Shown piece by piece: positions 17,006 to 26,524 of a stretch of DNA of 44,373 nt (positions are counted from its first letter, which is position 1; each line of letters begins with the position of its first letter). The notes beneath the pieces were generated by a model. The model was not told where the DNA came from and ran no database searches. It worked only from the letters and a program-made list of their open reading frames with translations. The stretch comes from an uncultured Pelagibacteraceae bacterium (GTDB taxonomy: Bacteria > Pseudomonadota > Alphaproteobacteria > Pelagibacterales > Pelagibacteraceae), in NCBI GenBank assembly GCA_902630065.1, contig CACOTF010000009.1:1-44373 (forward strand). The letters are read 5' to 3'. A program made the position numbers and the translations under genes.

Positions 17006-18379
17006 TTATATAGAACTAATTCTAAACAAATTCTCTACTAGAGGTAATTGATCTCTCTTAGCTAATAATATAACTGTATCATCTTTTTGAAAAATATATT
17101 TAGACGAAGGTAACATAAAATTATTATTTCTTAATATTGCTCCAACTCTAATTTCATCTGGCAAATCAGCAGTTTTTAATTCTTTATTAACCAATTCTGA
17201 TGTTTCCAAAATATCAGCTTCGATAACTTCATATTCACCATTTAAAATTGTGTAAGCATTTTCTATTGTTCCTTTGTGAACATGTTTTAATATACTTGAA
17301 ACTGTACTCATTCTTGGATCAATTAAATCATCAATCTTTAGAGATGACTGGAGGAGCGAATAATTAGGTTTATTTACTAAAGCCATGGTTCTTTTATTTT
17401 TTGAGAATTTTTCAACGAGCACACTAACCATAAGATTATCTTCATCATCATTCGTTAAAGCCAATACTGTTTCTACCTCATCTAAATTAGCTTCATTCAA
17501 TACATCTTCATCTAAACCATTTCCATTTATAACAATTGTGTCATTTAAAAAATTTGCAATCAATTCTGCTCTATTTTTATCTTTTTCAATAATCTTCACC
17601 CTAGCTTCATCAAAATTTTTTTCTATATTTGATGCAAGATTAAAACCTATATTACCCCCGCCTATAATAAGAATTTTGTTTGCAATTTTTTCATTATGTC
17701 CAAAAACTTTAAGCGTCTCTTTCATCTGATTTGAATTTACAATTACGTAAGCTTTATCGTTATGTTGAAGTTTATCGTTTTTCTTTAATATTTTAAAACC
17801 ATCTTTCCTGATAACACCTAATATATATGCATTTAAATTAGGAAATTTATTTGTTAACTCTTTTAATTTAATCTCATGAATTGGGCACTTTTCATCAATT
17901 AAAATTTCTAACAATCTAAGTTTATTTTCTGCAAAAGGTACATTATCTAGAGCCCCAGGGGCTTCTAATTTTCTTTGTAATGATTTTGCAATCTCTATTT
18001 CAGGTGAAATTACATAATCTATTGGTAAATTTTCTCTATTAAATAGAGTTGAAAATTTTGGATCTAAATATTCTTGAGACCTTATTCTGGCAATTTTTTT
18101 TGGTACTTTAAATAACGAGTACGCAATTTGACATATAAGCATATTGATTTCGTCATTTCTTGTTACAGCTATCAACATATCTGCATCTGCTGTATTTGCG
18201 CGATCTAAAATTTCTGGAGAAGTTGCTTTTCCTACTATTGCTTTTACATCAAGAGACTCATTAATTTTTTGAATATCTTCACTTGATTGATCAATGACTG
18301 TTATAGAATGATTTTGTTCTGTTAGCAATTTAGCAATAGTAAAACCAACTCTCCCAGCTCCACAAATAATAATATTCAT
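17006..18379 (-). CDS. trkA: Trk potassium uptake regulatory protein TrkA
   Basis: A 457-residue peripheral membrane protein that gates TrkH in response to nucleotides. It has two tandem RCK units, each with an NAD-binding Rossmann part followed by an RCK_C part. The dinucleotide motifs are GAGRVG (about residues 6-11) and GGGNIG (about 230-235), with VLALTNDDEDNLM in the second unit. The length is normal. It overlaps the ntrX stop by one base, and the ntrX-trkA junction is conserved across alphaproteobacteria. Confidence 0.95.
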   Translation of the reverse strand: MNIIICGAGRVGFTIAKLLTEQNHSITVIDQSSEDIQKINESLDVKAIVGKATSPEILDRANTADADMLIAVTRNDEINMLICQIAYSLFKVPKKIARIRSQEYLDPKFSTLFNRENLPIDYVISPEIEIAKSLQRKLEAPGALDNVPFAENKLRLLEILIDEKCPIHEIKLKELTNKFPNLNAYILGVIRKDGFKILKKNDKLQHNDKAYVIVNSNQMKETLKVFGHNEKIANKILIIGGGNIGFNLASNIEKNFDEARVKIIEKDKNRAELIANFLNDTIVINGNGLDEDVLNEANLDEVETVLALTNDDEDNLMVSVLVEKFSKNKRTMALVNKPNYSLLQSSLKIDDLIDPRMSTVSSILKHVHKGTIENAYTILNGEYEVIEADILETSELVNKELKTADLPDEIRVGAILRNNNFMLPSSKYIFQKDDTVILLAKRDQLPLVENLFRISSI

Positions 18380-19734
18380 TAATTTAAATCCTTAACACCT
18401 AATAATTTCAGCTTTCTGTGAAGAGCAGATCTTTCCATGCCCACAAATTTTGCTGTTTTAGATATATTTCCACCAAATTTTTTTATTTGAGAAATTAGAT
18501 ATTCTTTTTCAAAGTTTTCTCTGGCTTCTCTTAATGGTATAGACAAATTTTCAGCAACTGAGAAAGTCTCATTTGATGATTTAGATAAAGACTCTTTAAT
18601 AATATCCAATATTTTTTTTTCATCATTTCCTGGAGAAAGTATTGCAATTCTTTCAATAAGATTGCGCAATTCTCTCACATTTCCAGGCCAATCATAATTT
18701 AGAAGATAGTTATCATCTTTAATTTTGAATTTTTTATAATTGTAAGTATTGCAAATATTTTCAATAAAATAATTAATAAGTAATGGAATATCTTCTATTC
18801 TTTTATTTAATGGATCTATTTCTATATTAAATACATTTAATCTGTGAAACAAATCTTCACGAAAATTTCCATTTTTTATTTCGTTGTTAATTTGCTTACT
18901 AGATGTGCAAATAATTCTTACATCAACTTTTATATCGTGATTACTATTAATTCTTTTAAATTTTTGATCTATTACAACTCTTAATATTTTTGATTGCGTT
19001 TCTAATGGAATTTCAGTCACTTCATCAATTAACAATACTCCGCCAGATGCCTTCTCCAAAGCTCCATAAACAATTGAACCATCTTTTTTTTCTTCACCAA
19101 AAAGTTCTAGCTCATATTTTTTCGAATCTAACAATGCACCGTTAATAATAATAAATGGTCCTTTAGAACGTTTAGAATTTTTGTAAATTTTTCTTGATAT
19201 TAACTCTTTACCAGAACCAGTTGGTCCACTAATAAAAACTCTACTTTCGGATTGTGAAAGTTTTTGTATCTGATCTTTTATAGAGCTAATATTTGAACTC
19301 TTTCCTATAATTTCAAATGAATGGAATAACTTATTTGATAAAGACTTATTTTCTTTTTTTAGATTTATGTTTTCAACAGCTCTCTTTACAAAGTTTAATA
19401 ATCTTTCTTTATCAAAAGGTTTTTGTATAAACTCAAATGCCCCAGATCTAAGTGAATTTATAGCCATTTCAATATTTGCATGTCCAGAAATTATAATTAC
19501 AGGTATGTCAGTATTTTTTGTCTTAATATGCTCTAATAACTGAATACCGTCGTTATCCCCTTTATCTAATTTTACATCAATGATAGCTACGTCTGGTAAT
19601 TTTTTGTCTATTTCTAAAAGCCCTTGATTAAAATTTGCTGCAAGTCTAGTTTTGTAACCAGCTTCTTGAATAAGTTCTTCAAGAATGTTTCTAATATCCG
19701 CATTATCATCGATAATTAATATTTCTGTTGCCAT
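18379..19734 (-). CDS. ntrX: Response regulator NtrX (NtrC-like, lacks GAFTGA)
   Basis: A 451-residue response regulator paired with NtrY, tied in other alphaproteobacteria to nitrogen, redox and envelope control. The receiver domain covers residues 1-120 with the phosphoacceptor D53 and K105. An AAA+ domain follows (about 140-370), with Walker A GPTGSGKE (170-177) and Walker B LLIDE (234-238). A Fis-type HTH ends the protein (about 410-448, SKTAKFVGMERSALHRKLKLLG). Where sigma-54 activators have GAFTGA, this protein has FGEEKKDGSIVYGALEKA (212-229), so the sigma-54 contact loop is absent. It probably acts with the main sigma factor. The gene lies three bases after ntrY and overlaps trkA. Confidence 0.92.
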   Translation of the reverse strand: MATEILIIDDNADIRNILEELIQEAGYKTRLAANFNQGLLEIDKKLPDVAIIDVKLDKGDNDGIQLLEHIKTKNTDIPVIIISGHANIEMAINSLRSGAFEFIQKPFDKERLLNFVKRAVENINLKKENKSLSNKLFHSFEIIGKSSNISSIKDQIQKLSQSESRVFISGPTGSGKELISRKIYKNSKRSKGPFIIINGALLDSKKYELELFGEEKKDGSIVYGALEKASGGVLLIDEVTEIPLETQSKILRVVIDQKFKRINSNHDIKVDVRIICTSSKQINNEIKNGNFREDLFHRLNVFNIEIDPLNKRIEDIPLLINYFIENICNTYNYKKFKIKDDNYLLNYDWPGNVRELRNLIERIAILSPGNDEKKILDIIKESLSKSSNETFSVAENLSIPLREARENFEKEYLISQIKKFGGNISKTAKFVGMERSALHRKLKLLGVKDLN

Positions 19735-19737
19735 AAT

Positions 19738-21510
19738 TTACTTTGGAATTATTATTTGAACTTTAGCTCCATTATTTGTATTTAAAAATTTAATTGAACC
19801 ATTATGGTCATTAATTATTTTATCTACTATAGACAATCCTAAGCCAGTACCTTTTTCTTTAGTTGTATAATATGGTTTTATAATATCTTTGGTTTTTTTA
19901 TTTCTAAAACCTTCACCTGTATCTGTTAAGTTAACAGTTATATAGTCTCTTCTTTGATTAATTTCTATATCAATATTTTTCAATGAATTGTTGGTTTTTT
20001 TAACTTTTTCCTTAATGCTCTCGATTGAATTTTTAATCAAATTAAAAAATAATCTATTAAATTGTTCATTATCAAAGTTAATTATAACTTTCTTTCCAGT
20101 TTTATTATTAATTTTAAAATTAATTGAAGTATCAATTTTTTTTAACAGATCAACATTTTCATCTAGGACTTTAATTAAATCATTGTTTTTAAAATGAGGT
20201 TTAGGCATTCTTGCAAAATCTGAAAATTCATTAACTAAATTTTCAATTTGTTTTATTTGCTTTAAAATAGTTTTTAAATTATTTTGATATTTAATTTTTT
20301 TCTCACCACTAATATCAGGTAAATATTTAGAATTAAGATTATCTATAGTTAATTGTATTGGAGTTAATGGATTTTTAATTTCGTGAGCCATTTTTCTTGC
20401 AACTGTTTCCCATGCTTCATGTCTTTCGGTTGAAAGTAGTTTCTCTTGTTGATTTTTTAATTTTTCTATCATTGAATTAAAATTTTTATTTAATAACTCC
20501 ATCTCTCTATCGGCTTTAAGTTCAGGAACTTTTACATCTAAATTTCCTTTACCAATCTTTTCAGATGCTGTTATTAAGTTATTGATTGAAATAAAAAATC
20601 TTGACGAAAATCTGATTGCTATTGTGATCGATAAAAATAACAAAAGTGTTACTAAGGATATATATATGATAGCAAAAGAAATTCTTATTCCTAAACTTTG
20701 ATTTTCAACAATATAATAAAAATTTACTGCCTCTTCTGACTCTAATAGATAATTTGATATATTCTTGTCTAAACTTTTTACTACATATAGGAAAGTATCT
20801 TCAAAACTCTGCAATCTTATTACGGCTGCAGATCTATTTTCAGAGGCATTTATAATTTTTAGTGGTCGATCATCAGATTTTACCATTTGAATAGCTTGTT
20901 CATCGATCTTAATATACTTAAAATCATTTGCTGAGATAATTAATTCACCTAACGAATTAATTAAATAAAGTCGATCAATATCTCTGATTAGATTTTGAGT
21001 GTTTAAGAATGCTTTAAATCTATCTGGATCTGACTTATAAATATTGTAATATTTGTTTAAATCGTATGCGATTAAAATAATTTCTGATTGAATTTTATTC
21101 CTTTTTTCATCAACATAATTTTTAGCAATCTCATATGAATTATTAACAGCTGTTGTAATTTTTTTATCAAAATATTTCTCAAGAGCAAAATAGAAAATAA
21201 ATAGGGAAAATATTGCAATTAGTAATGATGGAATTAGTGTAAAAAGTCCAAAAGATATTATATATTTTCTATTTGCAACAGAGCCTCTTACATTTATATT
21301 ATTTCTAATCGAATTTTTAATATCAATAAATATTAAAATAAAAAAAAATAATAAAAAAATAATGTTAACAATTAGAACTAATTGTAAGTTTTGTTCGTTC
21401 AATTGAATAAAACTTCTATCAATAAATGTTAAAAATGTAATAAAGGATAGAAATACAGTGAGTAGAAATATTATGATAATAAATAAATTTCTTTTTATGA
21501 ATGCTAGCAT
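19738..21510 (-). CDS. ntrY: Sensor histidine kinase NtrY (without PAS domain)
   Basis: A 590-residue membrane kinase that would phosphorylate NtrX. Membrane spans lie at about residues 9-30, 43-63, 83-110 and 277-299, with a sensing region of about 165 residues between the third and fourth. HAMP follows at about 298-350, then HisKA with phospho-accepting H376 (ARKMAHEIKNPLTP). The ATPase has an N box (NLIKNSIES), G1 (DTGEGF) and G2 (GTGLGLSIV). Canonical NtrY is about 750 residues with a PAS domain between HAMP and HisKA; here only about 10 residues separate them. The start is 37 bases from divergent ispDF. Confidence 0.92.
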   Translation of the reverse strand: MLAFIKRNLFIIIIFLLTVFLSFITFLTFIDRSFIQLNEQNLQLVLIVNIIFLLFFFILIFIDIKNSIRNNINVRGSVANRKYIISFGLFTLIPSLLIAIFSLFIFYFALEKYFDKKITTAVNNSYEIAKNYVDEKRNKIQSEIILIAYDLNKYYNIYKSDPDRFKAFLNTQNLIRDIDRLYLINSLGELIISANDFKYIKIDEQAIQMVKSDDRPLKIINASENRSAAVIRLQSFEDTFLYVVKSLDKNISNYLLESEEAVNFYYIVENQSLGIRISFAIIYISLVTLLLFLSITIAIRFSSRFFISINNLITASEKIGKGNLDVKVPELKADREMELLNKNFNSMIEKLKNQQEKLLSTERHEAWETVARKMAHEIKNPLTPIQLTIDNLNSKYLPDISGEKKIKYQNNLKTILKQIKQIENLVNEFSDFARMPKPHFKNNDLIKVLDENVDLLKKIDTSINFKINNKTGKKVIINFDNEQFNRLFFNLIKNSIESIKEKVKKTNNSLKNIDIEINQRRDYITVNLTDTGEGFRNKKTKDIIKPYYTTKEKGTGLGLSIVDKIINDHNGSIKFLNTNNGAKVQIIIPK

Positions 21511-21547
21511 AAACTATGAATATATATAAAAATTTATAAATAAATAC

Positions 21548-22648
21548 ATGAGTGATTGTTTTATATTATTATGTGCAGGAAAAAGTAAGAGATTTAAATC
21601 AAAATTAAATAAACAATTTATAACCTATAAAAATAAGCCTTTATTTGAACATTCATTAAAGACCGCCATAGAATCTAAATTATTTAAAAAAATTTTAATT
21701 GTTTCAAATAAAAAAATTAAAAAAATTAGTTATAAAAATATAAATGTAATAAAAGGTGGTGCGGAAAGACACCTTTCAACCCAAAATGCACTTCAATATT
21801 TAAAAAATAAAAAAATTAGAAATGTATTTATCCATGATGCAGCTAGACCAAATTTATCAATTAATTTATTAAAAAGATTAAAAAAAGAATTAAAAAAAAA
21901 TACTGCAGTAGTTCCATATTTAAAATCAGAAAATTCAGTAAAGTATAAAATAAAAAATGAAATTAATAATTTGAGTCGCAAAAAAGTTTTACTGACTCAA
22001 ACACCACAGTGTTTTAATTTTCAAGAACTTTTTGGTTTATATAAATCAAATAATGAAAAAATTACTGATGAAGCTACTTTATACTTAAAAAATAAAAAAA
22101 AAATTAAGTTTATTCTTGGAGAAAAGAAAAATTTCAAGATAACGACAATAGATGATTTAAATTATTTAAAGTCTGAAATTTATTATGGTATTGGTTTTGA
22201 TATCCATAGATTAGTTAAAAATAAAAAACTTTTTCTTGGAGGAGTTAAAATCCCTTTCCACTCAGGACTTAAAGGACATTCTGATGGAGATGTAGTTATA
22301 CATGCAATTATTGATGGATTATTAGGGGCAGTAAGAAAATGTGATATTGGCACATTATTTCCAAGTAACTCAAACAAATTTAAAAATATTAGATCTAAGA
22401 ATATGCTTACACCTGTTCTTAATTTGCTAAGAGATAACAACTTTTTCATAAATAACATAGATGTAAATTTAATATGTGAAAATCCGAAAGTTTCAAAAAT
22501 TAGAAATAAAATAATTAATTCACTATCAAAGTTGTTATCAATAAATAAAAATTTAATAAATTTGAAAGGGAAAACTGTAGAAAAATTAGGTATAATAGGA
22601 AAAGAACAAGCTATAGCATGTGAAGTAATTTGCTCATTATCAAGATGA
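21548..22648 (+). CDS. ispDF: Bifunctional IspD/IspF (MEP isoprenoid pathway)
   Basis: A 366-residue fusion of 2-C-methyl-D-erythritol 4-phosphate cytidylyltransferase (IspD, residues 1 to about 210) and MECDP synthase (IspF, about 211-366), catalysing two non-consecutive steps of the MEP pathway. IspD shows the nucleotide-binding LLCAGKSKR and KQ at the N-terminus and HDAARP near 96. IspF shows metal-binding D218-x-H220 (GFDIHRL) and H252 (HSDGDVVIHA), then DIGTLFPS. The fusion is common in alphaproteobacteria. The IspD motif is slightly degraded (LCAG for AAG). It overlaps pgpA as ATGA. Confidence 0.94.
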   Translation: MSDCFILLCAGKSKRFKSKLNKQFITYKNKPLFEHSLKTAIESKLFKKILIVSNKKIKKISYKNINVIKGGAERHLSTQNALQYLKNKKIRNVFIHDAARPNLSINLLKRLKKELKKNTAVVPYLKSENSVKYKIKNEINNLSRKKVLLTQTPQCFNFQELFGLYKSNNEKITDEATLYLKNKKKIKFILGEKKNFKITTIDDLNYLKSEIYYGIGFDIHRLVKNKKLFLGGVKIPFHSGLKGHSDGDVVIHAIIDGLLGAVRKCDIGTLFPSNSNKFKNIRSKNMLTPVLNLLRDNNFFINNIDVNLICENPKVSKIRNKIINSLSKLLSINKNLINLKGKTVEKLGIIGKEQAIACEVICSLSR

Positions 22649-23136
22649 AAAAAATTAACTTATTAATTTCAACTTTTTTTGGAAATGGATATATTTCTAA
22701 AATTCCTGGAACATTTACATCGTTAAGCACATTAATTATTCTTTATATAATTTTTGAGGTACTTAATTTCAAAAATTTAAATTATATTTTAATATTATAT
22801 TCGATAATATTTTTTTATTCGTTTTATGCAGTTATGGATTCTGAAACTGAGTTTGAGAATAAAGATCCTAGACAAATAGTAATTGACGAGGTTTTGGGAC
22901 AAGCAATGCCACTAATACTGATAGTATATTTGTCATCTAAAAATCTTATTAATATTCAAGTTGAAATATATTATTTTGTATCTTTTATTCTTTTTAGATT
23001 TTTTGATATCGTTAAACCTTTTCCTGTTAGTTATTTTGATAAACAACATAAAAATTTTTTTGGTATAATTATGGATGATATAGTGGCTGGATTATACACA
23101 ATGTTAACAATATATCTTATTTCATTTAAATTTTAA
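22645..23136 (+). CDS. pgpA: Phosphatidylglycerophosphatase A
   Basis: An inner-membrane enzyme of about 163 residues that removes phosphate from phosphatidylglycerol phosphate to make phosphatidylglycerol. Family segments are visible: a GNGYISKIPGTFTSL region near the N-terminus, DPRQIVIDEVLGQ in the middle, and FRFFDIVKPFPVSYFD then IIMDDIVAG near the end. The acidic residues of the DE and DD pairs are those expected for metal binding. I choose the ATG at 22645, which overlaps the ispDF stop as ATGA, over an in-frame TTG at 22630. Confidence 0.9.
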   Translation: MKKINLLISTFFGNGYISKIPGTFTSLSTLIILYIIFEVLNFKNLNYILILYSIIFFYSFYAVMDSETEFENKDPRQIVIDEVLGQAMPLILIVYLSSKNLINIQVEIYYFVSFILFRFFDIVKPFPVSYFDKQHKNFFGIIMDDIVAGLYTMLTIYLISFKF

Positions 23137-23600
23137 TGAGTGTTGATAAATTACACAAAAAATTGATAAAGAATGAAACTACTATATCTGTGGTAGAATC
23201 TTGCACTGGTGGTTTATTATCAAGTAAATTAACTAAATTTAGCGGTTCATCAAAATATTTTAAAATGGGATTTATTACATACTCAAATAATGCAAAAATT
23301 AATATTCTGAATGTTAATAAAAAAATAATTGATAAATATGGAGCTGTAAGTCAAGAATGTTGTAAATCAATGGTAGAAAATTTATCAAAATTATCAAAAA
23401 GTAAAATCAACGTATCAATTACTGGGGTTGCTGGTCCTAAAGGTGGGACAAAAAATAAACCTGTAGGTCTTGTATTTATTGGTGTTAAAAGAGGAAATAA
23501 AACTTTTATTGTCAAAAATTTATTTGGTAAAAAGAAAAGATCAATTATACAAAATAATACGGTTAAAAAATGTATTAATTTATTGATAAAAATTATTTAG
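23136..23600 (+). CDS. pncC: CinA C-terminal domain protein (nicotinamide mononucleotide amidase type)
   Basis: A 154-residue stand-alone CinA_C domain, the family of PncC, which deamidates nicotinamide mononucleotide for NAD recycling. Signatures are VVESCTGGLLSSKLT (about residues 19-33, with the active-site SxT/S region), FKMGFITYSN and TGVAGPKGGTKNKPVGLVF. The N-terminal MoCF domain of full CinA is missing, which is normal for alphaproteobacteria. It overlaps pgpA by one base. Its stop lies seven bases from the convergent coq10 gene. Confidence 0.9.
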   Translation: MSVDKLHKKLIKNETTISVVESCTGGLLSSKLTKFSGSSKYFKMGFITYSNNAKINILNVNKKIIDKYGAVSQECCKSMVENLSKLSKSKINVSITGVAGPKGGTKNKPVGLVFIGVKRGNKTFIVKNLFGKKKRSIIQNNTVKKCINLLIKII

Positions 23601-23607
23601 TTATAAA

Positions 23608-24045
23608 TTACAAACTTTCAGCTCTTTTTTGAAAAGCATCTGCTATTTTATTAAGGCCATATTGAAAAGATTTTGACATTATAATATTAAGAAATTTGTT
23701 CTTAATTTCGAAATCGACATCAAAATGAACTTCAGTTAAATTATCTTTCTCCACAAACTTCCAATTATTTTCTAAATAATTTAAAGGACCATCAATATTA
23801 GTCACATGAATATGATCATTTTTTTTGTCATACCTTACATCACTTTTATAAGTGTCAGTAAAAGGTTTCTTGCCTATGGTTAAATCTGCAATAATTTTTA
23901 CAGAATCTTCGACTTCTTTTTTTTCATAAACCTTAGAATCTATACAAAAGGGAATAAATTCAGGATACTTTTCAATATCTAAAACAAAATTAATAAGTGT
24001 TTTTTTATCGCGTTCTATTAATCGCGTTACAGATGCTTTTGGCAT
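23608..24045 (-). CDS. Coenzyme Q-binding START-domain protein (COQ10/RatA family)
   Basis: A 145-residue polyketide-cyclase/START-like lipid-binding protein. The N-terminus MPKASVTRLIERDKKTLINFVLDIEKYPEFIPFC matches in pattern the COQ10 and RatA family, which bind ubiquinone and support respiration; in E. coli RatA was also described as a ribosome-association toxin. Only the ubiquinone role is likely here. It follows lipA by four bases on the same strand, the usual alphaproteobacterial neighbour. No membrane span or signal is present. Confidence 0.88.
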   Translation of the reverse strand: MPKASVTRLIERDKKTLINFVLDIEKYPEFIPFCIDSKVYEKKEVEDSVKIIADLTIGKKPFTDTYKSDVRYDKKNDHIHVTNIDGPLNYLENNWKFVEKDNLTEVHFDVDFEIKNKFLNIIMSKSFQYGLNKIADAFQKRAESL

Positions 24046-24049
24046 TAAA

Positions 24050-24976
24050 TTAATTATGTCTGTTTTGTTTTAATTTGGCAAAATCTTCATCCGCATGATA
24101 TGAAGATCTAGTTAATGGAGATGATGAAACTAATAAAAAACCCTTTGACTTTGCTATTATTTCAAGATCTTTAAATTCATCAGGATGATAATATCTATCT
24201 AAAGGATGATGTTTTGCCGATGGTTGAAGGTATTGACCAATCGTTAAAAAATCAACATCTGCAGATCTTAAATCATCCATTACTTGGATTACTTCATCTT
24301 TTTCCTCACCCAAACCAACCATTATGCCTGACTTAGTAAAAACTTTTTTATGATCTTTTTTTGCATTTTTAAGAAGTTCTAAAGATGAAAAATATCTAGC
24401 ACCAGGTCTAACCTTTACGTACAATCTTGGAACGGTTTCAATATTATGATTAAAAACGTCAGGGTTTGCACTTAAAATAATTTTATAAGAGTCGCCTTTT
24501 CTGAGAAAATCTGGTGTTAAGACTTCTATTGTAGTATTTGGATTTTTTTTTCTAGTAATTTCTACAACTTCTTTAAAATGAGTAGATCCACCGTCAGGCA
24601 AATCATCTCTATCAACAGATGTAATTACTACATGTCTTAAATTTAATTTTTTAACTGCATTTGCAATTTTTATTGGTTCAAATTGATCCAATTTTTCAGG
24701 TTTACCAGTTTTAACATCGCAAAAAGCACAAGCTCTTGTGCAAGTGTCACCCATAATCATAAATGTTGCATGTCTTTTACTCCAACATTCAGTGATATTT
24801 GGACAGTTTGCTTCTTGGCAAACAGTGACTAAATTGTTTTGATTAACTACGGTTTTGGTTAAAAAAAATTCCTTACTGTCAGATAATTTAGATCTGATCC
24901 AAGCCGGTTTCTTTTTAATTGGATTAACTGGATTTTTAACTTTTTCCGGGTGTCTTGGTTTAATTCTTTCCATCAT
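24050..24976 (-). CDS. lipA: Lipoyl synthase
   Basis: A 308-residue radical SAM enzyme that inserts two sulfurs into octanoyl groups to make lipoate on 2-oxoacid dehydrogenases and GcvH. The auxiliary cluster cysteines are C53, C58 and C64 ([14 protein letters not shown]). The radical SAM triad is C79-x3-C83-x2-C86 (CTRACAFC). The C-terminal R-S-S-Y-x-A-D-E region carries the serine that ligates the auxiliary cluster. The start at 24976 overlaps the end of ftsB by 17 bases. Pyruvate dehydrogenase genes, the usual neighbours, are not here. Confidence 0.96.
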   Translation of the reverse strand: MMERIKPRHPEKVKNPVNPIKKKPAWIRSKLSDSKEFFLTKTVVNQNNLVTVCQEANCPNITECWSKRHATFMIMGDTCTRACAFCDVKTGKPEKLDQFEPIKIANAVKKLNLRHVVITSVDRDDLPDGGSTHFKEVVEITRKKNPNTTIEVLTPDFLRKGDSYKIILSANPDVFNHNIETVPRLYVKVRPGARYFSSLELLKNAKKDHKKVFTKSGIMVGLGEEKDEVIQVMDDLRSADVDFLTIGQYLQPSAKHHPLDRYYHPDEFKDLEIIAKSKGFLLVSSSPLTRSSYHADEDFAKLKQNRHN

Positions 24977-25265
24977 ATTTTATTATATAAGTAGTCTCAC
25001 CATCTTTTCCAAATAAAAATTTGTCTCGTATTAAAACTTCAATAAAATCAAGGTCTATGTCTTTGGTTAATAAAGAGTTTTTGTGATCCAATTCTTGAAT
25101 TTTAAAATTCAAATCCGCTTGTTTTATCTTTAATTCTTCATAAATTTCTTTTTTTTTAAAATAAGAGATTAGGCCCCTATCACCACCTAATAAATTAAAT
25201 AAAAAGTAAATAAATAGAAATGTTATAATTAAAATAAAATAATTTTTTTTTATTTTATCAAACAT
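24960..25265 (-). CDS. ftsB: Septum formation initiator FtsB/DivIC family
   Basis: A 101-residue bitopic cell-division protein. A short cytoplasmic start is followed by one membrane span (about residues 10-26), then a coiled coil (about 37-70, [20 protein letters not shown] pattern) and a C-terminal segment including [17 protein letters not shown]. FtsB joins FtsL and FtsQ at the division site. Its position right after eno is a strongly conserved marker, and its start overlaps the eno stop by one base. Confidence 0.9.
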   Translation of the reverse strand: MFDKIKKNYFILIITFLFIYFLFNLLGGDRGLISYFKKKEIYEELKIKQADLNFKIQELDHKNSLLTKDIDLDFIEVLIRDKFLFGKDGETTYIIKYDGKN

Positions 25266-26524
25266 TAATTAACACTATGCATTTTTGATTTTTTTCCAAG
25301 TTCTTGTTCAATTCTTAACAATTGGTTATATTTTGAAACTCTTTCTGATCTAGCTAATGACCCAGTTTTAATCTGACTAGAATCAGTTCCTACAGCAAAA
25401 TCTGCAATAAATGTATCTTCGCTATCACCGGATCTATGTGAAATTATGGTTTTATAACCTATTAATTTTGCAAATTTTATAACTTCGAGTGTTTCTGTGA
25501 CAGTGCCAATTTGATTTAATTTAATTAATATTGAATTAGCTGAATTATTTAAAAAACCAATTTTCAATCGTTCTAAATTTGTAACAAACAGATCATCCCC
25601 AACAATTTGTAATTTATTTTTTGTTTTATTTAAAAGCTTTGTCCAAGCTAACCAATCATTTTCACCAAATGGATCTTCAATAGAAATTATTTTATATTTT
25701 TGCACAAGTCTGAGATAATTTTCGATAGTTTTTTTTATACCGGTGTATTTTTTAGAGTGAATTGAATATTTTTTATTTTTAAGCAACTCATTTGCCGCAA
25801 CGTCCAGACATATAGCTACATCTTTTCCATTTTTAAAACCTGATAAGTTTATAGCTTTTACTATAAGTTTAAGCGCACTTTCATTATCATTTATCATTGG
25901 GGCAAATCCACCTTCATCACCTACTGATGTGGAATGACCCATTTTCTTTATTAAATCTCTCAATTTATTGATCACTACAAAACACATTCTAACACCTTCT
26001 GAAAAAGATTTTGCTTTATCTGGTCTGATCATAAATTCTTGTATTCTAAGACCATTATTTGCATGTGCTCCACCATTAATTATATTCATCATTGGGTATG
26101 GTAATTTGAAGTTTTTATTTACTAGTAAATTTTTGTAAATTGGTATCTTTTTTATTTTAGATGAAAGCTTTTTGACAGCAATTGAAACTGAAAGGATTGC
26201 ATTAGCTCCAACCTTTTTTTTTTGTTTTGTACCATCAAGTCTTATTAATAAATTATCTATTTTTTCTTGTTGATGAACATTAAAATTTTTTAACTTTTTT
26301 GATATTACCTTGTTTATAAATTCAACAGGTTTTAAAACACTTTTTCCAAGATATTTTTTATTATTTATATCTCTTTTTTCAAAAGCTTCGTAAGTTCCAG
26401 TTGATGCTCCAGAGGGACAAATTGCTGATGCACTAATATCTTTGACAAATACTTCAGTTTCTATAGTTGGATTTCCTCTGCTATCAAAAACTTGTCTTGC
26501 AATAACTTTAGAAATTTTAGACAT
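25265..26524 (-). CDS. eno: Enolase
   Basis: A 419-residue glycolytic enzyme that interconverts 2-phosphoglycerate and phosphoenolpyruvate. Motifs include the N-terminal DSRGNPTIETEV, SGASTGTYEA, GGAHANNGLRIQEFM, metal-ligand segments SIEDPFGENDW and VGDDLFVTN, and SHRSGDSEDTFIAD near the end. The length is close to the usual 425-430. The start overlaps the kdsA stop by eight bases, so the operon continues from pyrG and kdsA. Confidence 0.97.
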   Translation of the reverse strand: MSKISKVIARQVFDSRGNPTIETEVFVKDISASAICPSGASTGTYEAFEKRDINNKKYLGKSVLKPVEFINKVISKKLKNFNVHQQEKIDNLLIRLDGTKQKKKVGANAILSVSIAVKKLSSKIKKIPIYKNLLVNKNFKLPYPMMNIINGGAHANNGLRIQEFMIRPDKAKSFSEGVRMCFVVINKLRDLIKKMGHSTSVGDEGGFAPMINDNESALKLIVKAINLSGFKNGKDVAICLDVAANELLKNKKYSIHSKKYTGIKKTIENYLRLVQKYKIISIEDPFGENDWLAWTKLLNKTKNKLQIVGDDLFVTNLERLKIGFLNNSANSILIKLNQIGTVTETLEVIKFAKLIGYKTIISHRSGDSEDTFIADFAVGTDSSQIKTGSLARSERVSKYNQLLRIEQELGKKSKMHSVN

